Positions 1 through 5,212 of a stretch of DNA of 6,754 bases are shown piece by piece. The position numbers were made by a program, and so were the translations under genes. Origin of the DNA: an uncultured Lachnospiraceae bacterium (GTDB lineage Bacteria; Bacillota_A; Clostridia; Lachnospirales; Lachnospiraceae); NCBI GenBank assembly GCA_947178085.1, contig CAMWWS010000146.1, positions 1-6,754 on the forward strand, read 5' to 3'. The notes below the pieces were generated by a model. It saw only the letters and a program-made list of their open reading frames with translations. It made no database searches and was not told the DNA's origin. Positions within the stretch are counted from its first letter, which is position 1. Every line of letters starts with the position of its first letter.

Positions 1-951
1 CTTAACATAATAGAGAATGAAAATAATGAAATGATTTTGCAATATTTTGATAGTTTTGCATCATCTGTTATGTCCGCTTATACATCTATAGAATATGAAC
101 AATTTAATAGCTTGTCATATCGAAATGCAGATTTTATCGCTAAGGATACTGTAAGTGGTGAGAATCTTACTGTAACGGAATTGTCTAATAAAAAATTGCT
201 AATTCCTTATAAAGAAGGCGGAAAAGAAATTATTTTTTATGGTCAGTACAATGAAAATAATTGTTGGGATGGTACTTGCATTTTTAATATATATGAATAT
301 GACGAAGATTTTAATGATAATATATTATGTTCTATTTTAGAAGCAGAATATAAAGATGGATATTTGGTATCATACAGAAAAATAACAAAAGAAACAACAT
401 TCCAAGAAAAAAATGTATGGAGTGTTTCCGATAGAGTAATAGAAACCAAAAATAATGGCGATAAATATACATATGGTGAAACATGGAATTATTTTAGAGT
501 AAATGAGTTTAAACAAAATTTTGACTTTGATAGTGTAAAGAATAATAATATAATATTATATATAGATGATTTTAAAAGTAATTTAGAAACTTTTTCGATT
601 TTAGAAGGGTATTACTGTGGAGAAACAGCCAATGGATATTATAATGATAGTACAGGTAACGCATATATGGTGAAGTATGCAGAAGACGGAACAATACGAG
701 CTATTTATGTAGGTGTTTTTAAGGATGGATTCATTGATGATAATACAGGAAATTCATGGGAAATAGTTTTTGATGGTAGTAATAATATTAATAGATATTT
801 TTACTATCAAGGAATTTTCGAGAGAGGATATCGTAAAAGTGACAACGGAATTAGGTATATTGAGCAAGATGAAATCAATGATAAGATAAAAGGAATGTCA
901 TTTAATTGCGAATTGAATTGGTACAATAAAAATGATAATGAAAATATATGA
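1..951 (+). CDS. MORN-like repeat protein, 5' partial
   Basis: The reading frame is open from base 1 to the TGA at 949-951, so the gene probably begins outside the window. The first in-frame ATG, at 31, has no convincing Shine-Dalgarno sequence and may be an internal Met. Numbered from that Met (306 residues), the protein is acidic and rich in Asn, Asp, Tyr and Gly. It shows several degenerate MORN-like units of the type Y-x-G-x-(F/Y)-x-x-G: around 70-82 (FYGQYNENNCWDG), 191-210 (LEGYYCGE), 226-245 (YVGVFKDGFIDDNTG) and 258-275 (YYQGIFERGYRKSDNG). No transmembrane segment or signal peptide is visible in this part. MORN repeats generally form beta-hairpin stacks involved in membrane or protein contacts; the function here is unknown. 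The gene is strongly AT-rich. No T-tailed terminator follows the stop, and the next 60 bases hold nothing I recognise. Confidence 0.8.
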   Translation, partial: LNIIENENNEMILQYFDSFASSVMSAYTSIEYEQFNSLSYRNADFIAKDTVSGENLTVTELSNKKLLIPYKEGGKEIIFYGQYNENNCWDGTCIFNIYEYDEDFNDNILCSILEAEYKDGYLVSYRKITKETTFQEKNVWSVSDRVIETKNNGDKYTYGETWNYFRVNEFKQNFDFDSVKNNNIILYIDDFKSNLETFSILEGYYCGETANGYYNDSTGNAYMVKYAEDGTIRAIYVGVFKDGFIDDNTGNSWEIVFDGSNNINRYFYYQGIFERGYRKSDNGIRYIEQDEINDKIKGMSFNCELNWYNKNDNENI

Positions 952-1025
952 AGTATATCATAATAATGCAAATTATATTAGTAATATGACAGTGTAGTAA
1001 AATTCCGATACATGTAAACCAGTGC

Positions 1026-1057
1026 GATGAGTTATGTAGAGCTTCACATAACTCATC
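1026..1057. repeat. Perfect 12-bp-arm inverted repeat at the tnpC break
   Basis: The arms GATGAGTTATGT (1026-1037) and ACATAACTCATC (1046-1057) are perfectly complementary around an 8-base loop (AGAGCTTC). There is no T-tract on either strand, so a normal Rho-independent terminator is unlikely. The right arm overlaps the last recognisable tnpC codons (His-Cys-Asp-Glu on the minus strand), so the palindrome sits exactly at the broken 3' edge of relic A. It may be part of the IS end, or it may be the scar of an inverted duplication. Confidence 0.75.
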
Positions 1058-1504
1058 ACAGTGTACAACATCACGGGATATCAGTTCTTTTCTGAGATGC
1101 TCACAATAGGATGGAAATGGTCTTCAGTACAGCGGATGACCCAGTTGGTCATTGTTGTCCTTGATAAAGATATGCCAAACAAAAGTCTTTTTGATAAAAG
1201 TGGAGCATGGGAATTCCCTGACAGGAAGATCTTTCAGGAGTTCTTCCCTTTTGGTTTTACCTTTGATACGTTTACAACCCTTTACATCAATGACTATCGG
1301 TTCCGGTGCGGAAGCATCCGCCGCCACTTCTGCCTCGTTGAAAAGGGAAAGCTGTCCTTCTGCCTGTTTCGGCGTTTTTTCGCTGGAGAAACAAAATTTT
1401 TCCCTGCGGAGAATCAGAATCATTTCCGTGAGATTGCTTACCTGATTGGTAAGATCTTTTATGGTATTTTTAAGGTGCTCGATATAAGCATCTTTTGCAT
1501 CCAT
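1052..1504 (-). pseudogene. tnpC: IS66 transposase TnpC, N-terminal and middle fragments
   Basis: From the ATG at 1504-1502 the frame gives an IS66 TnpC N-terminus. A leucine-rich helix is followed by LRREKFCFSSEKTPK, then QLSLFNEAE, then KTKREELLKDLPVREFPC. At about 1215-1190 the family sequence jumps: an internal deletion removes the zinc-finger-like and following regions. Another frame then shows GISLSRTTMTNWVIRCTEDH (about 1166-1107). After a one-base loss near 1092-1088, a third frame shows RKELISRDVVHCDE (about 1093-1052), the family block that normally reads HxDET and contains a catalytic Asp. The sequence breaks right there. The fragment therefore has at least one deletion, two frame changes and a missing 3' half. 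The uninterrupted frame 1504-1124 (126 codons) ends in out-of-frame residues and is not a functional protein. TnpC is normally about 450-530 residues. Confidence 0.88.
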
Positions 1505-1518
1505 GAGTACATAATTCC

Positions 1519-1683
1519 TTATCTGTTTTTGAGTTCTTCTTCAGAACGTGGATACTGGAACCTTCCATTTTCAAGGCGTTTGTAGAAAAGGACAAAACCA
1601 TCTTATTCCCATAGAAGTACTTTCATACGGTTACAGCTTCTTCCGCAGAACAGATACAGAGTCGATTTATAAGGATCCATCCG
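1519..1683 (-). pseudogene. tnpB: IS66 accessory protein TnpB fragment
   Basis: On the minus strand a frame reads RMDPYKSTLYLFCGRSCNRM, then KVLLWE-stop-DGFVLFYKRLENGRFQYPR, ending at TAA 1521-1519. This is the C-terminal core of IS66 TnpB (Orf2), whose conserved block is DPxxxxLFLFC...R(I/M)K.LxWE.DGFVL.YKRLE.GRF.WP. An in-frame TAA at 1605-1603 interrupts the conserved WE.DG stretch, and the N-terminal half is missing. TnpB is normally about 110-120 residues. The fragment lies between the tnpA stub and tnpC, as expected for IS66, and confirms that relic A is dead. Confidence 0.85.
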
Positions 1684-1725
1684 TAACCGGTATGGGAAGT
1701 TCCTTGCCGGATAACTCCAATTTTC

Positions 1726-1773
1726 TCAGTTTTCGGCACGCATCTGATTCTTGGTTAAAGTAATCTGATTCAT
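1726..1773 (-). pseudogene. tnpA: IS66 accessory protein TnpA stub (15 codons)
   Basis: The start ATG at 1773-1771 is preceded by a strong Shine-Dalgarno GGAGGAGG on the minus strand. The frame reads MNQITLTKNQMRAEN and stops at TGA 1728-1726. This is the typical start of the clostridial IS66 TnpA accessory protein, where the next residue is usually Trp. The rest of tnpA (normally about 100-130 residues) is lost, and within about 45 bases the sequence becomes tnpB. One deletion therefore removed most of tnpA and the 5' half of tnpB. Confidence 0.72.
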
Positions 1774-1847
1774 GAGATAACCTCCTCCATTAGACTCGAA
1801 AAACTTGAAAAAGTCTAAATCTAAATATTGGAGTTTATTATCTCATG
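1771..1847 (-). promoter_or_regulatory. 5' leader hairpin covering the tnpA ribosome site and start
   Basis: On the minus-strand transcript the outer arms CATGAGATAA (1847-1838) and TTATCTCATG (1780-1771) pair perfectly over 10 bp, and the second arm contains the tnpA ATG. An inner stem TTAGACT (1818-1812) / AGTCTAA (1796-1790) is also perfect. In between, CTCC (1833-1830) can pair with GGAG in the Shine-Dalgarno (1787-1784 region). The ribosome site and start codon would both be buried. This suggests translational damping of transposase expression, as known for some other IS families; the function here is inferred from structure only. Confidence 0.6.
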
Positions 1848-1960
1848 TGGCTTAATGATTTTTAAGGTTCTATGTTGTTGAACACTTACTTTAAATTACG
1901 ACGGTTTGGTGTTGTAAATTGATATTGATAAATGATTTGCATCCGTTTCAATGATTTAAT

Positions 1961-1998
1961 AACAAACTAAGCCGCCCTTCTGATGGCGGCTTAAGTTT
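1961..1998 (-). terminator. Rho-independent terminator of the nuclease-like gene
   Basis: The perfect 9-bp stem TAAGCCGCC (1968-1976) / GGCGGCTTA (1985-1993) has an 8-base loop. Read on the minus strand it is followed by GTTTGTTATT. It begins about 10 bases after the stop codon of the gene ending at 2004 and is the GC-richest hairpin nearby. The T-tail is interrupted by G and A, so it is a moderate terminator; on the plus strand the tail (AGTTTAAT) is weak. Confidence 0.8.
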
Positions 1999-2003
1999 AA
2001 TCC

Positions 2004-2900
2004 TTAAGACTCAGTATTGAAAGGAATGTTATTCTGTATTAAGAGGTTCTGTAGATAATCTATCTTTGATGATAGAGCATCAATTGTAGGCTGATAGAAT
2101 GCAGCGGCCTCTGCTTTATCCTCCTCTTTAGTGCGTGCAATAATTTCCTCAGAACTTGTACCAAATAGATTTAATAATCCTTCACAAACCATGGCGTTGT
2201 CTCCTTTCTTTTGGTTGTTGGCTGTAGTTACCTGTTCAAGGTAGTTTATATAGATATCCTGCTCCCTGTGGGTGCTGTAGTCATCTGCAAGCCTGCCGAC
2301 CAGTTCTTTGTCCGACAGATTATCTGTCAGGCAACGCATATACAGGCTGTCACCGGGAGATAATTCACGAGTAACGATAATCTGTGCATCAAATATCTCT
2401 TTAATGATATGATAAACCCCCGGAGCAGATTTTTCAACCCTCAAGTGTCGTTTTTTTGTTAAATGTTTAATTAGTTTTCGTGGATAGTGCATACATAGGA
2501 AAGACAGGCTGATATCTGTATTGATATACTCACCCGTCTTGCCTGACTGTTCAATCAGAAAGCATGCATAGCCGATTGTTTTGTAATAACAGTCTGTATT
2601 TAGGGAAGAACCGAGCCCCTTAATTTCAAAGAGATTAAAAGTACTGAATATTTTTGCAATATGTTTGGGAATCGTCTGGTCTGACAGTTTCTTAATCAGG
2701 AGCAGGTCAATCCGGTAACTCCCTCTTTTTCCGAGCGGGTATTCTGTCAGGAATTCCAACATATGACTGTAATCCCGCAGGTCGATTTGTATGGCACATG
2801 TGGCTGCCTCGTGCCAGTTGACGCGTTTTTGCTGTGTTTTTGCGGATGTTTTGTCCTTGTTTTCCGCCGGAATGGACGATTTGTTGTTAAGATTTGGCAT
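2004..2900 (-). CDS. Putative PD-(D/E)XK-like nuclease family protein, 298 aa
   Basis: This intact frame has an ATG at 2900-2898, a plausible Shine-Dalgarno GAAAGG about 10 bases upstream, and ends in TGA followed closely by a terminator. After a polar, low-complexity N-terminus (about 1-27) comes WHEAATCAIQIDLRDY (29-44). Next is YRIDLLLIKK (62-71) and then LFEIKG (90-95). The spaced Asp65 ... Glu92-x-Lys94, each in a hydrophobic strand, matches the PD-(D/E)XK nuclease core; Glu31 could be a further acidic ligand. The C-terminus (about 249-298) is a charged helical or coiled-coil tail, an arrangement also seen in Rpn-type recombination-promoting nucleases and putative transposases. I recognise the protein as resembling an uncharacterised family common in clostridia, but cannot name it. 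GC is higher than in the neighbouring surface-protein gene, suggesting separate acquisition. No toxin, methylase or integrase partner lies beside it. Catalytic activity is inference. Confidence 0.8.
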   Translation of the reverse strand: MPNLNNKSSIPAENKDKTSAKTQQKRVNWHEAATCAIQIDLRDYSHMLEFLTEYPLGKRGSYRIDLLLIKKLSDQTIPKHIAKIFSTFNLFEIKGLGSSLNTDCYYKTIGYACFLIEQSGKTGEYINTDISLSFLCMHYPRKLIKHLTKKRHLRVEKSAPGVYHIIKEIFDAQIIVTRELSPGDSLYMRCLTDNLSDKELVGRLADDYSTHREQDIYINYLEQVTTANNQKKGDNAMVCEGLLNLFGTSSEEIIARTKEEDKAEAAAFYQPTIDALSSKIDYLQNLLIQNNIPFNTES

Positions 2901-3216
2901 AGAAAATACCTTTCGTAGAGATGATGAAGTATAGAGCTTAGAAGAGTGTAGTTGATAAAGAATAATGATTCAGAGAGTGTATAAGAAATTCTGATATAAA
3001 GATTCTATGCCATGAAAAGATGTAATGCAAGTAATTTATACCGCAAAAAAGTAGAAAAAAACATAACATAATTATGATAATACGGATAAAAAATCATTAT
3101 ATAGTATAGAAAAGTATCCGAAGCATCAATATTAAACAAAATATAGTATTGTGCAAAATTAACATGTCAATAACGAGAGCGATTGTTTTTAACCAACTAT
3201 TTTTTATAAGAAGCAA
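2901..3216. other. AT-rich intergenic region
   Basis: These 316 bases separate two minus-strand genes. I see no coding region longer than a few codons. The stretch contains candidate promoter elements for the gene at 2004-2900 (see 3143-3170). A second weak possibility on the minus strand is TATAAT at about 3098-3103 with a poor -35. After the stop at 3217 the minus-strand transcript is T-rich (CTTATAAAAAATAG) but has no convincing stem, so termination of the surface-protein gene is not visible. Confidence 0.5.
3143..3170 (-). promoter_or_regulatory. Candidate sigma-A-type promoter for the 2004-2900 gene
   Basis: On the minus strand a perfect -35 TTGACA (3170-3165) is followed after 16 bases by TACTAT (3148-3143), a 4 of 6 match to TATAAT. 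A slightly later TATATT would give a 19-base spacer. It would leave a leader of about 235 bases before the ATG at 2900. The perfect -35 is the main support; the -10 is weak and the leader is long. Confidence 0.4.
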
Positions 3217-4476
3217 TTATGTATCATTATCTATGGATCTGGTTTGAATTATATATATTACTGAGCCTGTATATTCGTCGCAACCCGGAATAATTCCATT
3301 TAGTTCATTGATTCCCAAAAAAGTACCTTCATCAGAAAACAAGTCTATTGACAATACTGAACAATTAACTTCCCATCTATTATATATTTTTGCGGATCCT
3401 GTTACATAATGTAATGTCATATCTTCTTTAGCAGTTATACAGGCGCTATCCCAAATTGCTTCTGGATCAGTATTGGTTGCGCTGATTTTTGCACTTACTA
3501 CGCCACATTCACCTGTAACCAAAGAAGTTGGAAAGAAAGTCGAGAGACGAACATTACGAGCTACACCTGAATAATCATGGTCTTCATCATTAAATGTACT
3601 TGAAGCATTATTATGATAATAAATAAATACTTCGTATTGTTTGTTTGCTTCAATTTCTATATTGCTGCAAAATGTATTTCCACTACCTTTTTCTGCTATG
3701 CGTACAAAATCTCTCTCATCACCAATTGCAGCATTATCTATAATAGAATTGAATACAGGGTATCGAGCCGGACTTTCCATAGTATAAAGTTTGCGTTCCG
3801 GCCCCCAGCCTGCTAAAATTTTATATGCATAATCTTCTGTAACAATTTCTTCATCTGCTCCGACGGAACATTGAACTGTATTAGTTAGTGTTCTCATTCC
3901 GTCAATAAGATTTACGTCAATAACTTCTACAACAAAATTAATAAAAGCATTTGCTTCTGGTTTATAATCTCCGATGTTAATTCCTTTTTCAGAAAACAAC
4001 TCATCAGAGTTTATTTCAACACCATTTGCATTTATTGCATTGTGCATTTTTGCTGTACCTTGAATATATTTAGTATTTTCCGGAAGTATATTAGAAATTA
4101 ATACATCTTCCTGATCATATTTACTTATATTTTTATATTCAATAAGGAACTCAATTTGCTGACCCTTCTCTATTTTGATATTATCTTTCCAATCAGTATC
4201 TGCCCCATTATATTCTCGCACTTTTACCGTTATTAAACCTATTGTATCTAAATCATTAATATCATATGGTTTCGAAACAAATACATCATATGTAGGCTCT
4301 TCAATAATTTCGGACAATTCATTGTCATTTGTTTCTGTATTAATATTATTGGAAATAGATAAATTTACAGTAGGCGTATTTTGAATATTTGTATTTTGAT
4401 TATTTATACTTTGAATAATTGCTGCCAGTATAACTGCTCCAGCTCCTATAACTGCAATTTTAACCTTTGCCTTCAT
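3217..4476 (-). CDS. Membrane-anchored extracellular protein with two DUF11-like modules, 419 aa
   Basis: I chose the ATG at 4476: the only ribosome site, AAGGA, directly abuts an ATG at 4488 (no spacer) but lies 11 bases before 4476. Residues 1-6 are basic (MKAKVK), followed by a hydrophobic helix (about 7-22), an uncleaved anchor or signal peptide without a lipobox Cys. A polar Asn/Thr-rich linker runs to about 60. Two beta-rich modules follow (about 92-206 and 224-412), which look duplicated: YIQGTAKMHN ... LFSEKGINIG versus YVTGSAKIYN ... LFSDEGTFLG. The first has features of DUF11 domains (QIEFLIEYKNIS, VLISNILPENTKYI). The second carries GWGPERKLYTMESPARYPVF and GDERDFVRIAEKGSGNTF, a pattern I recall from bacterial surface proteins. 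It probably stands outside the membrane as an adhesion or wall-associated scaffold; no sortase motif is present. It is a very AT-rich single gene with no operon partner. The role is inference. Confidence 0.82.
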   Translation of the reverse strand: MKAKVKIAVIGAGAVILAAIIQSINNQNTNIQNTPTVNLSISNNINTETNDNELSEIIEEPTYDVFVSKPYDINDLDTIGLITVKVREYNGADTDWKDNIKIEKGQQIEFLIEYKNISKYDQEDVLISNILPENTKYIQGTAKMHNAINANGVEINSDELFSEKGINIGDYKPEANAFINFVVEVIDVNLIDGMRTLTNTVQCSVGADEEIVTEDYAYKILAGWGPERKLYTMESPARYPVFNSIIDNAAIGDERDFVRIAEKGSGNTFCSNIEIEANKQYEVFIYYHNNASSTFNDEDHDYSGVARNVRLSTFFPTSLVTGECGVVSAKISATNTDPEAIWDSACITAKEDMTLHYVTGSAKIYNRWEVNCSVLSIDLFSDEGTFLGINELNGIIPGCDEYTGSVIYIIQTRSIDNDT

Positions 4477-4513
4477 CAATATATACATCCTTCATTTTAA
4501 TACTGCTATTTAT

Positions 4514-4549
4514 ATAATATCATACCTGATATATTTATAACAATCTCAA
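4514..4549 (-). promoter_or_regulatory. Candidate promoter of the surface-protein gene
   Basis: Two overlapping minus-strand possibilities lie 40-75 bases before the start: TTGAGA (4549-4544) with TATGAT (4524-4519) at 19-base spacing, and TTGTTA (4543-4538) with TATTAT (4519-4514) at 18-base spacing. Each -10 matches 5 of 6 consensus bases. The region is so AT-rich that chance matches are easy, so only its position supports it. Confidence 0.35.
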
Positions 4550-4584
4550 AAATATTAGTTTGGATTCGTCATTCTGCTATCGGC

Positions 4585-4978
4585 TCAGGTTTTGCAGCCT
4601 CCCCTTTCAGGACAGGGAAATATAAAGTTTTCAAGGTTCGGTTTTTTTGTTAGATGCGGGGAAAATCGCCTGACATTTCCTCGGAAGTATCGGATACTGT
4701 CTGTGCAGGTATGATTTTTTGTGAAAAAACAGAAAAAATATTTTCTATTTTGCACAATTGTCAGTATATTTTTGGGGCTTATATCTTTGATTCTGAGCTC
4801 TGGCGGATTTGATCCCATCATAAGTATCTGCTCACAGGCTTCCCTACGGAACTTGTGCAGCCAATAGTAATAAGCTTTTTCTTTGATGTCTTTGCCGGCA
4901 AGCCATTGTTTCGCTGAAACATTGATAGGACTTTGCTGGCATTCGGTTATAATGTCGGCCAGCTAGTCCGCCTTACAT
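4585..4978 (-). pseudogene. tnpA: IS66 TnpA pseudogene (IS66 relic B)
   Basis: On the minus strand an open frame from 4962 reads LADIITECQQSPINVSAKQW, then LAGKDIKEKAYYYWLHKFRR, then EACEQILMMGSNPPELRIKD. The pattern of WxxI(I/V)xECQxSxxxxxxWxxxxxIxxxxYYYWLxKxRxEAC identifies an IS66 TnpA accessory protein. The codon before Leu is TAG (4965-4963), where the family normally has Trp. Three codons earlier an ATG (4978-4976) is followed by one extra T before AAG GCG GAC, so the start has also frameshifted out. The frame continues to TGA at 4587-4585, but after about 4745 the residues (KYFFCFFTKNHT...) no longer look like TnpA, so the true C-terminus is probably truncated there. No tnpB or tnpC follows downstream. 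Bases 4490-4740 otherwise hold nothing I can identify. Confidence 0.72.
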
Positions 4979-5120
4979 TGTGAGTTTATTAATCCATGAT
5001 AGTTAGTTTTCCTCTAAAACTACTAGGTTTTCGTGTCTTTTTAGAGTGTCTCACAAATATGCTAGATAGCCAAGGCGAGGGATTGGAACCTTACGAAAAT
5101 TGAATATAAAAATATACAAG

Positions 5121-5134
5121 GTAAACGGTTAATA
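5121..5134 (+). repeat. Direct repeat copy 1, putative IS66 end (GTAAACGGT)
   Basis: GTAAACGGTTAATA here matches GTAAACGGTAGATA at 5829-5842 in 12 of 14 bases, with the first nine identical and in the same orientation. It lies about 80 bases beyond the tnpC stop. IS66 termini commonly begin GTAA, so it may be the tnpC-side terminus of relic C. Confidence 0.45.
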
Positions 5135-5159
5135 ATACAGTGCCTACTAAATGAAAAGA

Positions 5160-5180
5160 GGATGGTTTATAATACCATCC
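5160..5180 (-). terminator. Rho-independent terminator after tnpC relic C
   Basis: The perfect 7-bp stem GGATGGT (5160-5166) / ACCATCC (5174-5180) has a 7-base loop. On the minus strand it is followed by TCTTTTCATTT. It lies about 33 bases after the natural tnpC end at 5213, so it would have ended the transposase transcript. Confidence 0.7.
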
Positions 5181-5212
5181 CCAACAGTTTATAGTTTCTA
5201 TTTATATTGCTC

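Larger units (their letters stand above)
1014..1889 (-). mobile_element. IS66-family insertion sequence relic A (internally deleted)
   Basis: Remains of the usual IS66 order tnpA-tnpB-tnpC lie on the minus strand: a tnpA start (1773 down), a tnpB piece (about 1683-1519) and tnpC pieces (1504-1052). At least two internal deletions and several frameshifts make it non-functional. GC is clearly higher than in the flanking gene at 1-951. The borders are approximate. On the minus strand the upstream end may be the GTAAGTGTTCAACAACA at about 1889-1873. The other end may be the GTAAAC at 1014-1019, because IS66 ends commonly begin GTAA. No matching inverted repeats or 8-bp target duplication were found, so the borders are an inference. 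Confidence 0.8.
4979..5212. other. Gap between IS66 relics B and C
   Basis: No coding region is visible. It contains an 8-bp inverted repeat, CTCTAAAA (5012-5019) / TTTTAGAG (5039-5046), with a 19-base loop and no T-tail. It also holds the terminator at 5160-5180 and the putative left IS66 end at 5121. The stretch from about 4979 to 5120 is probably the leader of relic B plus host or other debris. Confidence 0.4.

Noticed and set aside
243..449. Minus-strand 68-codon frame inside the MORN-like gene
   Set aside because: It is a shadow of the plus-strand gene with no ribosome site or recognisable motif.
1061..1585. Long plus-strand open frame (174 codons) and shorter overlapping plus-strand frames up to 1763
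   Set aside because: They are antisense to clear IS66 tnpC and tnpB fragments on the minus strand and show no family resemblance.
4588..4645. Minus-strand frame ending in LKGEAAKPEPIAE then TGA, looking like a real protein C-terminus
   Set aside because: It has only about 23 codons after an in-frame stop and no match to a known TnpA or TnpB end that I can defend.
3148..4758. 12-bp inverted repeat ATTGTGCAAAAT (3148-3159) / ATTTTGCACAAT (4747-4758) around the surface-protein gene, as if the gene were a bounded element
   Set aside because: A match of this length is expected by chance in a window of this size and AT content, and the similarity does not extend outward or show a target duplication.
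5061..5095. Minus-strand GGTTCCAATCC ... GCCTTGGCTA resembling a tRNA 3' end or attachment site
   Set aside because: The T-stem pairs at only about three of five positions, the T-loop lacks the usual purine, and no acceptor partner or CCA is present.
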